From Olsenella sp. oral taxon 807 (GTDB lineage Bacteria > Actinomycetota > Coriobacteriia > Coriobacteriales > Atopobiaceae), in NCBI RefSeq assembly GCF_001189515.2, contig NZ_CP012069.2:3100001-3164000 (forward strand): a DNA stretch of 64,000 nt, given 5' to 3'. The notes below the pieces were generated by a model. It was not told the DNA's origin. It made no database searches and was given only the letters and a program-made list of their open reading frames with translations. The position numbers and the translations under genes were made by a program. Shown here one piece after another: positions 26,308-35,146 of the stretch; within the stretch, counting starts at the first letter, position 1, and each line of letters opens with the position of its first letter.

Positions 26308-27243
26308 CTAGCAGTTGCCCGCATACACGTGGGGAAGCCAGCGACGCGCCACCTCCACGAGGGCGCGTATGTCCTTAACGGGCGTCGGGCCACGGTCTTG
26401 CATGAGCCAGTTGGGAAAGAAGCGCGTCAGGTGGTAGGTGATGTCTCCGTCCAGGGAGGCTAGCCACTTGGCCATGGCCTCGATCTCTTGGACAGAGTCG
26501 TTCTCGCCCGGCACGACGAGGGTCGTGACCTCAAGGTGGCAGCTGGGTTCAGCCGCGAGCCGCTCGATGGCTGCGCGCACGGTGTCCAGATCGCCCCCAT
26601 AGCGCTCGTAGGTTCTGGCTTGGAAGCTCTTGAGGTCGATGTTTGCTGCGTCGATGAGGGGCGCGAGCGCGTCTATGATGTGCGGGCGTGCGCAACCGCT
26701 CGAGACGAGCACGTTGGCCAAGTCGGCCTCGTGTGCGAGCGTGCCCACGTCGCGAATGTACTCCCAGACGACGAGCGGCTCGTTATAGGTGTGGGCGATC
26801 CCCACGACGCGCCCGTCGCGCCTGTGTGCGCCGCGGGCGGTCTCGACCAGCTCTGCGGGCGTGATCTCTTGCCAGGGGACGTCATGCTCTCCCGCTTGCG
26901 AGATCTGCCAGTTCTGACAGAAGGGGCAGCGCAGGTTGCAGCCATAAAACCCAGCCGAGAGCAGCAGCTTTCCCGGTCGCCAGCGGGCGAGCGGCTTCTT
27001 CTCGACGGGGTCGAGCGCAAGCGAGGTGATGTGGCCATAGCCTGTGGCCACAATGCGCCCGCCCACGTTGCCTCGAGCACGGCAGCGCCCCATGCCACCC
27101 TCGGGGATGCGGCAGGCGTGCGGGCAGACGTCGCAGGTGACGGTGGTCGCGGCTCTGGTTGTGGCGGCGGCTGCGGTCGCGGTGGGGGTGGCCGTGGCGG
27201 CGGCCGCAGTGGGGGACCGAGGCACGGTCGTACAGGCGCTCAT
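26308..27243 (-). CDS. amrS: AmmeMemoRadiSam-system radical SAM enzyme (AmrS/PflA-like)
   Basis: 311 residues from ATG 27243. The radical SAM cluster motif C-x3-C-x2-C is CNLRCPFC, preceded by GFYG and followed by QNWQIS. An N-terminal CDVCPHAC...C-type cluster (about residues 35-60) is typical of this family, as is the end IRALVEVARRWLPHVYAGNC. The first ~30 residues are an Ala/Thr-rich tract that may be unstructured. Its ATG overlaps the stop of the gene before it (ATGA), so the two are translationally coupled. The Memo-AMMECR1-radical SAM trio is widely conserved but its reaction is unsettled. Confidence 0.9.
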   Translation of the reverse strand: MSACTTVPRSPTAAAATATPTATAAAATTRAATTVTCDVCPHACRIPEGGMGRCRARGNVGGRIVATGYGHITSLALDPVEKKPLARWRPGKLLLSAGFYGCNLRCPFCQNWQISQAGEHDVPWQEITPAELVETARGAHRRDGRVVGIAHTYNEPLVVWEYIRDVGTLAHEADLANVLVSSGCARPHIIDALAPLIDAANIDLKSFQARTYERYGGDLDTVRAAIERLAAEPSCHLEVTTLVVPGENDSVQEIEAMAKWLASLDGDITYHLTRFFPNWLMQDRGPTPVKDIRALVEVARRWLPHVYAGNC

Positions 27244-28676
27244 GTGTGGCGCACGACCTCGAAGCGCTCGAGTCGCCAGCTGTCGCGCGCAAGATCGATG
27301 CCTCCCTTGCGTGCGGCGATGTCTATCTGCTCGTCCACCGTGTCCACGCCGTCGAGGTCTGGGAGCAAAAGGCCGCACCTTCCGTCATCCGTGCTTACGA
27401 TGACGCCGTAGCGGCGCACGTCGAGCTGCTCGGGACCTTCGATCGGCTCTGGGGGACTCAGCACGTCCACGTCGTAGACAAGCTCGTCGAGCTCATCTAC
27501 GCGCACAGGAGCAAAGCGCGGGTCATGCACCGCAGCGCTCACGGCGTTGGCGCAGATCTCTGCAGCGAGGCTCTCCCTCGTAGGGGCGATGGTTCCGATG
27601 CAGCCCCTGAGCTCACCGTCCTTCTTGAGCGACACAAAGCAGCCTGCCCGTGTCGTCGCGAGCTCATCGGGCAGCGCGAGATCTTTGGGCAGGTCGTCCG
27701 GAAGTCGCACGCGCCCCCCGTCGCGCACATGGGTCTCGAGCGAGAGACGAGCCAGACGTACATAGGGATCCTCGGACGCCCTGCGCCCTGACTGCTCGCG
27801 GGCGCGGGCTTTCTCGTACACGCTGAGGTAGTCACGCTTTGGGCAGCCGCGCTCGGGTCCGCAGGGCGTGAAGGCGGCCACGGCATAGCCCACGCCAAAG
27901 GGTCCCTCGTAACTGAGCAGCTCGGGGTGAATCTCTGTCTGGTCGAGTGCTCCTGCCATCATCTGGAAGCTGCGCAGGCCGCACTCGGCCGCCCGCTCGG
28001 CGAGGCGTGGGTCCATCGCGAGTAGCGGCAGGAAGTCTCCTGACAAGAACGCGTCGCACACGATGCGGTCGAACGTGGGTCCCTCGGGCGCAAAGCCGTA
28101 GGGCCCGTCCTTCGTGAGCTTGTGCGAGAGGTCCCCTGACGCCACGTAGACGACCCGCCTGCCGAGCACGTCGGCCACTCGCTGTATCAGCGTGCCCAGG
28201 CGGTAGTGCGCCGCAGGGGAAAGTCCCGAGATTCCTATGCGAACAACCCTAAAGTCCATATCGCGCCCCGCCTCGCGATAGGCCTCCTCTATGAAGTGCA
28301 GCGGGACCATAGTCGCGTGGTCGAGCGCAGGGTCTTGCTCGCCCTCGGTGCCGGCGGCAAGGTCATCTGCCGCCGCTGCAGCCCCAAGTGAGCTCACGAA
28401 CGCCTCGTCGTAGCGCACGTGGTGACATGCCTTTGGGGCACCAAAGTGGCCGAAGTTCCCAGAGGCTGCGGATCCGGGCGAGATGTGCAGGTAGTCCCTG
28501 TACATGATCGAGTGCGGAGACGAGATGACGAGGGTCTCGGGCGAGAGCTCGCAGATGCGCCTTCCCATCTCGCGATAGGCAGCGACGGTCGCTTGGATCT
28601 CCTCCTCGCGACCGTGACCGACGGCGTGGACGATGAGTGGTGGATGCGGAACGGCGTAGGCGGCAAGAATGGCCAT
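27240..28676 (-). CDS. AmmeMemoRadiSam proteins B and A fused (Memo + AMMECR1)
   Basis: 478 residues from ATG 28676 (site AGGAGGGAT). The N-terminal half is a Memo-like/class III extradiol dioxygenase-type domain (AmrB, about residues 1-275): ISPHSIMY, DHATMVPLHFI and YVASGDLSHKL keep the metal-site pattern. The C-terminal half (about 295-478) is an AMMECR1 domain (AmrA): GCFVSLKKDGELRGCIGTI, DPRFAPVRVDELDEL and GLLLPDLDGVDTVDEQID. The fused order B-A occurs in other bacteria. It overlaps amrS by 4 bases, completing the three-part system. Function unknown; a radical-dependent modification is proposed in the literature only in general terms. Confidence 0.9.
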   Translation of the reverse strand: MAILAAYAVPHPPLIVHAVGHGREEEIQATVAAYREMGRRICELSPETLVISSPHSIMYRDYLHISPGSAASGNFGHFGAPKACHHVRYDEAFVSSLGAAAAADDLAAGTEGEQDPALDHATMVPLHFIEEAYREAGRDMDFRVVRIGISGLSPAAHYRLGTLIQRVADVLGRRVVYVASGDLSHKLTKDGPYGFAPEGPTFDRIVCDAFLSGDFLPLLAMDPRLAERAAECGLRSFQMMAGALDQTEIHPELLSYEGPFGVGYAVAAFTPCGPERGCPKRDYLSVYEKARAREQSGRRASEDPYVRLARLSLETHVRDGGRVRLPDDLPKDLALPDELATTRAGCFVSLKKDGELRGCIGTIAPTRESLAAEICANAVSAAVHDPRFAPVRVDELDELVYDVDVLSPPEPIEGPEQLDVRRYGVIVSTDDGRCGLLLPDLDGVDTVDEQIDIAARKGGIDLARDSWRLERFEVVRHT

Positions 28677-28775
28677 GGATCCCTCCTCTTTCGTGAAGCA
28701 GAAATCACCCATGACTATACTAGACGAGCCGGGCGCCTGCCATGGACGAGCCGGGCGCCTGCTCCCGCAGCGGCT

Positions 28776-30602
28776 CTATGCGGTCTCCTCCACGATCAGT
28801 GGCTCCGTCTGGAAGCTGACGCAGTTCACGTAGCCGCGATTGGTCTGGCGCAGCACCGGGATGCAGGCGAGTGACATCACGCCCATGGTCATGAAGGGTG
28901 AGGGCAGCCTGCAGCCCATGGTGCGCCAGGCCTCCTCGATCCTCGAGACCTTCTCGCTCACGACCTCCACGCGCCCGTCGCTCATGAGCCCGCAGACGGG
29001 AAGCTCAACGAGCGCCAGCACCTTGCCATCCTGGACGGCCACCTCGCCGCCGCCGCAGGCCTCGAGCGTGCGGGCCGCGAGCAGCATGTCCGCGTCGTTG
29101 TCGCCCATCACGAGGAGGTTGTGGGCGTCGTGGCTCACGGTCTGCGCGAGCGCCCCGTGTATGCCAAAGCCCGTTGCGAAGCCGTGGGAGAAGGTTCCTG
29201 CGTCTGCGTGGTGGCGGTCGAAGACGCATACCTTGAGTATGTCATGGTCGGGGTCAGCCATAAGCTTGCCTCCCCGAACGGGCACCTCGACCACGCTGTC
29301 TTGCGTGATCGTGTCTCCACCGCTTACGGCCATCGCACGCACTTGGCAGCTGCCGTCGGGGCGGCCCTCTCCCTCCCTGAACTCAAACGATTGGGGACAG
29401 AGCTGCCCGCCCAGGTTCATCGTGCTCGTCATGAACGTGGGCCACGCGAAGGGCCTCACGTCAAAGAGGGCCTGCCCTCGCTCGGCCACCTGACTCCCGT
29501 CGATCCAGACCCTGACCGCCCTGAAGTCGCGCAGGTCCTCAAAGAGTACGATGTCCGCGCACTTGCCGGGGGCTATGGATCCCATGTCGCGCCCCACGCC
29601 AAAGTACTCCGCCACGTTGATCGTGGCCAGCTGCAGCGCCACGACCGCGTCGAGGCCCAGCGCAACGGCGTCGCGCACCACGCGGTCCATGTGCCCGTCG
29701 CTCACGATGGTGTGGGGGTGAGAGTCGTCCGTGCAGAGCAGGCAGTGGTGCATGTCCACGCCACTTTCGATGAGCTGGGGCAGATACCCCGGGAGGTTGA
29801 GCCATGCCGACCCCTGTCTGAGCTGCGCATACATACCCATGCGGAGCTTGGCGAGCACGTCGGCGACGCTGCCCGACTCGTGGCAGCACGAGGCGCCCGA
29901 GGCGATGTAGGCCGCAAGTCCGCGATCGATGTCGGGAGTCACGTAGTGGCCGGTCACGACGCGGTCGGTCTTGAGGGTCTCGCGCACCTCGTCTAAGGCG
30001 TTCTTCTCGCACGCCAGGATGCCCGGGAAGTTCATCATCTCTCCGAGGGCGCAGGTCTCGGGCCATGTCATGGACTCTGCGATCTGCGCGGCGTCGATGC
30101 TAGCGCCCGTATCCTCGACGTCCGTGACGGCGGGTACGCAGGAGGGTGTTGTGAGCATCGTCTTGAGCGGCGTGCGAGCCGCGTCCTCCCACATCGCGCG
30201 TACGCCGTCGAGGCCGCAGACGTTTGCGACCTCGTGCGGGTCCGCGTAGATGCCCACGGTTCCGTGCGGCACGACGGCGCGCGCGTACTCGGAGGGCCCC
30301 ACCATCGATGACTCGATGTGTATGTGGCTGTCGAGGAGGCCGGGCGCGGCAAAGAGTCCGTTGGCGTCGACGACCTCGGTGGTCTTGCCTATGCAGTGGG
30401 CTGCCGAGTGGCCACCTATGCCCAGGTAGGCTATGCGCCCGCAGGCGATGGCGATGTCTGCGTGCTCCAGCAGCTCGCGCGTGTCGACGCTCACCAGGTG
30501 CGCGTCCTTGATCACGAGCTCTGCGGGCTGCTGCCCCTGCGCGACCCTCACCAGCGTATCGTTGCACTCCCAAAGCGGCATCTTGCAGAAGCGGTTAATC
30601 AT
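28776..30602 (-). CDS. ade: Adenine deaminase
   Basis: 608 residues from ATG 30602 with GAGGAC upstream; earlier starts at 30635 and 30764 add Arg/Gly-rich residues unlike the family. It deaminates adenine to hypoxanthine for purine salvage. Amidohydrolase motifs: GLLDSHIHIESSM (metal His pair), HGTVGIYADPHEVANVCG, EMMNFPG, GHYVTPD, and CTDDSHP with the metal Asp. The C-terminal domain has ATGFGIHGALAQTVSHDAHN followed by GDNDADM, specific to Ade of the B. subtilis type. It stands alone, divergent from the amidase gene. Confidence 0.95.
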   Translation of the reverse strand: MINRFCKMPLWECNDTLVRVAQGQQPAELVIKDAHLVSVDTRELLEHADIAIACGRIAYLGIGGHSAAHCIGKTTEVVDANGLFAAPGLLDSHIHIESSMVGPSEYARAVVPHGTVGIYADPHEVANVCGLDGVRAMWEDAARTPLKTMLTTPSCVPAVTDVEDTGASIDAAQIAESMTWPETCALGEMMNFPGILACEKNALDEVRETLKTDRVVTGHYVTPDIDRGLAAYIASGASCCHESGSVADVLAKLRMGMYAQLRQGSAWLNLPGYLPQLIESGVDMHHCLLCTDDSHPHTIVSDGHMDRVVRDAVALGLDAVVALQLATINVAEYFGVGRDMGSIAPGKCADIVLFEDLRDFRAVRVWIDGSQVAERGQALFDVRPFAWPTFMTSTMNLGGQLCPQSFEFREGEGRPDGSCQVRAMAVSGGDTITQDSVVEVPVRGGKLMADPDHDILKVCVFDRHHADAGTFSHGFATGFGIHGALAQTVSHDAHNLLVMGDNDADMLLAARTLEACGGGEVAVQDGKVLALVELPVCGLMSDGRVEVVSEKVSRIEEAWRTMGCRLPSPFMTMGVMSLACIPVLRQTNRGYVNCVSFQTEPLIVEETA

Positions 30603-30839
30603 GGTGTCCTCGCATCCTCGCGTCTTGGCTGTCATCGCTGCCGCCCGGCGGCCCCTTGCCGTCTGCGGCCCCTTGCCGTCCGACGGCCTTCCCTCGCGCC
30701 ATCCTCGTCCGCCGGCTCTTCCGGACGTTATCCTCGTCCGTCCTTTGTCGGTAGAGTAGCGCAAGTGAGTGTCGCGTGCGCAACAGCGCTATCATGGGAC
30801 CTGTGAGTGTTGGCTCTTGGCCTGAGAGAGGTGTGGACT

Positions 30840-31865
30840 GTGGGATACAGAAGTCATGCGTGGCTCAGAAACCTTATTGTGGCGGTGGTGCTCGTTGCCG
30901 GCGTGGGCTGTGCCGTTGCCTTTGCCCTCTCGCCGTCGCGCTCGCAAGACACGGTGAGTGACGCCTCCCCAGCCGCGTCGCCAGACGGTGATGCGCCGCA
31001 GCCGCAGCCTGTGACACCGGAGGTCGTCGAGAACACGTCCGATGCCAAAAAGCTGGATCAAGGAATAACGTTCTCGGGACCTGACCCGGCCAAGACGGAA
31101 GATGGGGCTCAGGCTGGCAGCGGTACACCCGCCCCTGACAACGTGCAGCGCGGCTGGAAGTGGGTTGCCACAGACGACGGTTCGGGGGGAAACGATGGCG
31201 GCAAGGCCGTCTACTGCGACGACGCGGGAGGCCACCTGCAGACGGGCAGTGCCACGATCGACGGCGTCGAGTACCACTTTAACGAGACGACCGGCGCCCT
31301 TGAGCTGGGGGCTCAGTGGATCCAGGGAGAGCACTTCAACCACGGCACGAAGGCTGTCCAGAAGTACATCGTGCTCCACGACACCGAGGTTGCGGGTAGC
31401 CCCGCCAGCGTCGTTGAGGGTTGGAAGAACTCGCGAAGTGGTGCCGTGGCGGCGCACTTCGTGATAGGGCGCGACGGGTCACTCGTTCAGTGCGGGCGCC
31501 TGAACCAGATCCTGCACCATGCGGGCTGGGGTGGTCCTGGGGACTTTGATAGCAAGTTTGGCGTCGGGTCCAACGACGGCAAGGGCAACGGGGACGACCT
31601 TTACGGCGTCACGCCGTGGTCAGGTTACACCTCCTACGGCATGAACTCCTACTCCGTAGGTATCGAGATGGTCCACCTCACGGGCCAGGACTATCCCGAG
31701 GCACAGCTCGACAAGCTCGATCAGATCATACGCTACATCGATACCTACTTTGGCTTTCAGTCGACGATCATCAAGCATCGCGACTGGCGTCCCTCGAACT
31801 CGGACACGGAACCCAACTTCGACCCCTACTTCGAGAGCTACCAGCGCATTCGCAGGCACCACTGA
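30840..31865 (+). CDS. Secreted N-acetylmuramoyl-L-alanine amidase
   Basis: 341 residues from GTG 30840, 8 bases after AGAGAGG; an upstream GTG at 30807 would bury the signal. Residues ~8-32 form a signal anchor (LRNLIVAVVLVAGVGCAVAFA), followed by an Asp/Pro/Ala-rich linker of about 70 residues. The amidase_2 (PGRP-type) domain spans about 165-340: KYIVLHDTEV (Zn His), AAHFVIGRDG, ILHHAGW (Zn His), NSYSVGIEMVH and KHRDWRPSNSDTEP. It should cleave the bond between MurNAc and the stem peptide. It could serve cell separation or turnover. An inverted repeat follows at 31927-31954. Confidence 0.9.
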   Translation: MGYRSHAWLRNLIVAVVLVAGVGCAVAFALSPSRSQDTVSDASPAASPDGDAPQPQPVTPEVVENTSDAKKLDQGITFSGPDPAKTEDGAQAGSGTPAPDNVQRGWKWVATDDGSGGNDGGKAVYCDDAGGHLQTGSATIDGVEYHFNETTGALELGAQWIQGEHFNHGTKAVQKYIVLHDTEVAGSPASVVEGWKNSRSGAVAAHFVIGRDGSLVQCGRLNQILHHAGWGGPGDFDSKFGVGSNDGKGNGDDLYGVTPWSGYTSYGMNSYSVGIEMVHLTGQDYPEAQLDKLDQIIRYIDTYFGFQSTIIKHRDWRPSNSDTEPNFDPYFESYQRIRRHH

Positions 31866-31926
31866 GCGGAGGTGTGCGAGGCCGGGGCCGGGAGGTAGAT
31901 TTTTTCGGTTCGCATTTAGACTCTCG

Positions 31927-31954
31927 CAGAACGGTCCTCTCGAGGGCCGTTCTG
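31927..31954. terminator. Hairpin after the amidase gene
   Basis: CAGAACGG at 31927-31934 pairs with CCGTTCTG at 31947-31954, and inner cctc/gagg can extend the stem. It lies 62 bases past the amidase stop. The T-run (gattttttcgg, 31898-31905) lies before, not after, the hairpin on the plus strand, so it is not a standard terminator for the amidase. Confidence 0.35.
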
Positions 31955-32042
31955 CCCACTCATGCTTGGGAGTCCCTCCAAACTGTATGTTTCGTCACGT
32001 CGCTCGATAAACACCCAGGTAGTGTTTCTGTAAGGCGACGAA

Positions 32043-32364
32043 AACGTACAGCTTACGGGGCGTCGCCGCTTACGACGCCCTCACTCGTCCCCGTACCTCG
32101 CCGCCTTCGCCCCCGCCGTCCCGCCCATCCCCACCACCTCGTCGTCTTCTCCCGTGCCGCCTCGCTCCCGTCGCCCCTCCCCGCGCGATGTGAGTGAATC
32201 ACTCACATCATATTCCTGAAGTGAGTGATTCACTCACTTCGAGATACTGTTCAGTAATCCTCTGACCTGGCCTTATGTATTTTGTTCTCCGAAGGTAACA
32301 CCAATTTTTGGTCGAGAAATCACTCACATCATGTTCCTGAAGTGAGTGATTCACTCACTTCGCG
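32043..32364. repeat. Direct repeat block, left copy, with GTGAGTG palindromes
   Basis: Starts with the gtacagcttacgggg segment, followed by cgccgcttacgacgccctca, and ends at ttcgcg. It is nearly identical to 33733-33971; bases 32240-32364 and 33847-33971 align without gaps (offset 1607). Inside are perfect palindromes GATGTGAGTG-aat-CACTCACATC (32188-32210) and GAAGTGAGTG-att-CACTCACTTC (32218-32240), with another near 32340-32361. The right copy lies past the toxin/immunity-like genes, so the two blocks bracket them. Confidence 0.85.
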
Positions 32365-32458
32365 AGGTGGCCTGCCCGTTTCCGTGGTTGCCATCATGCG
32401 GGTTAAAGGCTACACAGGCAAGGCGCACTAAGGTGTGATGGGCATGGAAGGAGTTGGC

Positions 32459-33161
32459 ATGACAAACAAGTGGTTCAGAAGGTTCATGAGCGTATTCCTC
32501 GCGCTCGTCGTGGCGCTTAATCCGCTCGATACACGGTCATTCATTACAAAGGCACTTGCCACGGCCCCAGAATCTGCCGGGATGAGTGATGTGGAGAAGA
32601 AGGCCACGCCTGGACTCAGTGCTTTGGGTAAGGGTGTCGCCAAGGCCCTCGGCCCTCTTCTCGGGGCGCTGGGCAGTGGGGTGGCTGAGGAGGCTGAGGA
32701 GACTGGCTCCGAGACTGTGGGTGAGGCTATCGAGGGCACAGCCACAGCTACCGAGGAGGGCGCCGCTACCGTCGAAGAGGGTGCCACCGCTGCAGAAGGT
32801 GGTGCCGAGAAGGGAGCAGCCGAGGCTGAGGCCGGACAGGCTGAGACCGAGCAGGGCGCTACTGAAAAGGGTGCGGCAGAAGATCAGACTAAACCAGATA
32901 CGCCCAAGGTTAAGTCAACCTCGCCCAATCAAATGCAGAAGCAGGTTGGCAGACGCCAGGCACCAAAGGAAGTGGATCGTGTCGACACCGGGAATACTGC
33001 TTCTGGCGCTCAGCCACATATTCATTTCAAAGGTGACTATAAGTCTTTGAATATGGATGGGACCTGGGGGGCATGACGGGAAGGTGGCTCCCCACTTGAC
33101 CAGAAAAATGATAAAGTGGCTGAAAGATAATGGCTGGGGCATTCCTGAGGAGTACCGATGA
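32459..33161 (+). pseudogene. Small secreted toxin-like protein, frameshifted near the C-terminus
   Basis: Starts at ATG 32459 with GAAGGAG upstream. As read, the frame stops at 33076 (205 residues). Residues 1-35 are a signal/anchor (FMSVFLALVVALNPL). The middle is a low-complexity Glu/Ala/Gly/Thr tract of about 100 residues with no Cys. The end becomes basic: IHFKGDYKSLNMDGTW. After the six-G run at 33066-33071 another frame continues as HDGKVAPHLTRKMIKWLKDN followed by GWGIPEEYR and a stop at 33161. The joined end (HIHFKG...SLNMDGTW...KIKKWL..NGW-like) follows a tail seen at the C-termini of polymorphic toxins. One G less restores it. So the gene is broken, phase-variable, or carries a sequencing error. 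The next gene is a likely immunity protein. Confidence 0.55.
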
Positions 33162-33254
33162 GGCCGGGTGAGTGCCTCGTAGCTGTTGGTGGCTGGCTCG
33201 GTGGCCTCGCTCTCGGGAAACCGTTACGTGTTGCATATGAGAGCTGGATACTGT

Positions 33255-33683
33255 ATGGATGAGGAAAGATACCTTCTGCGCGATGTCACGCAGTTGCCGC
33301 AGGTGCACGACGGGAGGCTCGCGGGTCTGGACGTGACGGGAGGCGCCCTGACGCTGCACATCGACGACCTGCACGAGCCTAATGCACCCTCAGGGAGCTG
33401 CGACATGGTATTTGAGGGCTTCGACGACGTCTATTCGGATGTGAATCTTCTCGTCACGAGGTTTGGCGTCGGCATGAACGTTACGGGGCGGCTCTTCTAC
33501 CTGGATGATCTCATGGTCTATATGGAGAGGAGGCGACTACCGGACCTGTGGGTGCTGGAAATTCTGGCACGTTGCGAGAAGGTTATGATCGGTTGCTGGC
33601 TGTCGGCGCTCGACCCCGAGGACCGGGGGTCGCCGGCGTGGCTGTCGATATGCGCGAGGTCCTTGCGCTACCTATGGTCGTAG
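33255..33683 (+). CDS. Candidate immunity protein for the upstream toxin-like gene
   Basis: 142 residues from ATG 33255 (MDEERYLLRDVTQLPQVHDG); in-frame ATGs at 33186 and 33237 have no better ribosome sites, so the start is uncertain. It is an acidic soluble protein with FEGFDDVYSDVNLLVTRF, then a helical part and LSICARSLRYLW at the end. No family is recognised. It is placed directly after a small secreted protein with a toxin-like tail, and inside the same pair of direct repeats. This is the usual toxin-immunity order, so immunity is the best guess. Confidence 0.45.
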   Translation: MDEERYLLRDVTQLPQVHDGRLAGLDVTGGALTLHIDDLHEPNAPSGSCDMVFEGFDDVYSDVNLLVTRFGVGMNVTGRLFYLDDLMVYMERRRLPDLWVLEILARCEKVMIGCWLSALDPEDRGSPAWLSICARSLRYLWS

Positions 33684-33732
33684 AACCGAACGAGGAGAGA
33701 AGCAGCCTGATGATCGAAGAGCGGAAATTAAA

Positions 33733-33971
33733 GGTACAGCTTACGGGGTGTCGCCGCTTACGACGCCCTCACTCGTCCCAGTACCTCGCCGTCTTCATCC
33801 CCGCCGTTCCGCCCCTCCCCACGCGATGTGAGTGATTCACTCACTTCGAGATACTGTTCAGTAAGCCTCTGACCTGGCCGTATGTATTTTGTTCTCCGAA
33901 GGTAACACCAATTTTTGGTCGAGAAATCACTCACATCATGTTCCTGAAGTGAGTGATTCACTCACTTCGCG
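33733..33971. repeat. Direct repeat block, right copy
   Basis: Near-identical to 32043-32364 but with about 60 bases deleted in the GC-rich part, and with one hybrid palindrome GATGTGAGTG-att-CACTCACTTC at about 33825-33847. The segment gttctccgaaggtaacacca, then atttttggtcgagaaa, is conserved exactly. It is followed at once by a decayed copy of the toxin-like gene's 5' region. Confidence 0.85.
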
Positions 33972-33992
33972 CTTGCGTCGGCTTCCGTGGAG

Positions 33993-34083
33993 TTCCCGCT
34001 CAGCGCGCTCGATACGTAGGTCTTTGCTACGAAGATGCCCGCCGTCCCGACGGTCTCGAGGTTCGCTGGGATGAGCGACGGGG
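33993..34083 (+). pseudogene. Decayed second copy of the toxin-like gene's N-terminal region
   Basis: The translation LSALDT-stop-VFATKMPAVP...FAGMSDG parallels LNPLDTRSFITKALATAP...SAGMSD of the gene at 32459. It has an in-frame TAG and no continuation. Together with the preceding repeat block it shows that the unit repeat block + toxin-like gene was once tandemly duplicated, and that the second unit has decayed. Confidence 0.55.
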
Positions 34084-34250
34084 AGAGGACCAAAGAGACG
34101 CACGCGTGGCCTAGGCGGATCGATGAGGGTCGTGACTGTGCCGACCCTACATATATAAGAGAGAAGAATATAAGAGAGGAGAGAATCCGCCCGCGACCTT
34201 TCGCGCTTTTGATGTGCTGTTTGTGCGGCCTCGTCGCGTGGGGAAGGGTT

Positions 34251-34259
34251 TGCTAAAAT
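34251..34259 (+). promoter_or_regulatory. Extended -10 promoter of the SRP RNA
   Basis: TGCTAAAAT at 34251-34259 fits an extended -10 (TGn plus TAAAAT) and ends 10 bases before the paired 5' end of the SRP RNA at 34270. No good -35 was found, which is common with extended -10 promoters. Confidence 0.4.
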
Positions 34260-34269
34260 TAGTCTGTTA

Positions 34270-34374
34270 GCGCGCTCGACGGGTGCGGGCGGCGTCACAC
34301 CTCGAACCTGGTCAGGACCGGAAGGTAGCAGCCATAAGGGGCCTCTGGCGGGCGTCCGCTCCCATCGAGCGCGC
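34270..34374 (+). ncRNA. ffs: Small signal recognition particle RNA (4.5S type)
   Basis: About 105 nt. The ends pair perfectly (GCGCGCTCGA at 34270-34279 with TCGAGCGCGC at 34365-34374). The apical domain has the universal SRP core: gtcagg then accGGAAggtagcagcc, that is the GGAA tetraloop with the flanking asymmetric and symmetric internal loops that bind Ffh. No Alu domain is present, so this is the short bacterial form. It guides membrane proteins to the translocon with Ffh and FtsY. The DedA gene starts 66 bases downstream. Confidence 0.95.
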
Positions 34375-34440
34375 TGCATGTGCACATCGTGACATGCGCT
34401 TCCTGTCTTGCTCCCCACTGCCAAGAAACGGGCCTCGTAT

Positions 34441-35100
34441 ATGGACTTCGTCAACTTCATCGTCAATCTGTTGCGTAACCCCCGTAAGTCCATAGAAGCT
34501 GCTATCGAGATGGGGCCCTTCGTCTCCTATGGCTTCGTTTTCCTCATTATCTTTATCGAGACGGGCGTCGTCTTCTTTCCCTTTCTGCCAGGCGATTCCC
34601 TGCTTTTCGCCTCGGGCTTCTTTGCGCATGGCGGTGATGGCGGTGGTTTCAACATCTTCATCTTGCTCGGCATCGTGTGGGTGGCGGCCATCTTGGGTGA
34701 CCAGTGCAATTTTATGATTGGCCACTTCTTTGGGCGCAAGATCGTCGCGTCGGGCAGGGTCAAGGCCATGACACCCGAGCGCATGGAGAAAAGTCAGGTG
34801 TTTCTTGATAAGTGGGGCCACTTGGCCATCTTCTTGGGGCGCTTCTTTCCGTTCATTCGCACGTTCGTGCCGTTCATTGCGGGCATGGGCGGTATGAAGT
34901 GGCACAACTTTGTGCTCTGGAACGTGCTTGGTGGCATCACCTGGTCAACGCTGTTCACGCTCTTGGGCTACTTCTTTGGTGGCATCGAGTTTGTGAAGGA
35001 GCACTTCGAGCTGCTCGTCGTGGGTATCGTGGCTGTGTCACTTGTGCCTACGGTCGTGGGTCTCGTCCGGAGTCACCTTAAGAAGCGCTCTGTTTCTTAG
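34441..35100 (+). CDS. DedA-family membrane protein
   Basis: 219 residues from ATG 34441 (MDFVNFIVNLLRNP). The family layout is present: an early reentrant-like segment with IFIETGVVFFPFLPGDSLLFASG, then the central GDQCNFMIGHFFGRKI, the Arg-containing FLGRFFPFIRTFVPFIAGMGGM block (essential Arg and Pro residues in DedA), and two C-terminal helices. DedA proteins are undecaprenyl-phosphate or phospholipid scramblase/flippase-like proteins needed for envelope homeostasis. It lies directly after the SRP RNA. Confidence 0.92.
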   Translation: MDFVNFIVNLLRNPRKSIEAAIEMGPFVSYGFVFLIIFIETGVVFFPFLPGDSLLFASGFFAHGGDGGGFNIFILLGIVWVAAILGDQCNFMIGHFFGRKIVASGRVKAMTPERMEKSQVFLDKWGHLAIFLGRFFPFIRTFVPFIAGMGGMKWHNFVLWNVLGGITWSTLFTLLGYFFGGIEFVKEHFELLVVGIVAVSLVPTVVGLVRSHLKKRSVS

Positions 35101-35146
35101 GTAGGCAAGAGCGTGCCTCACGGATGGGCGCCCTGCTCGTGGCTTC

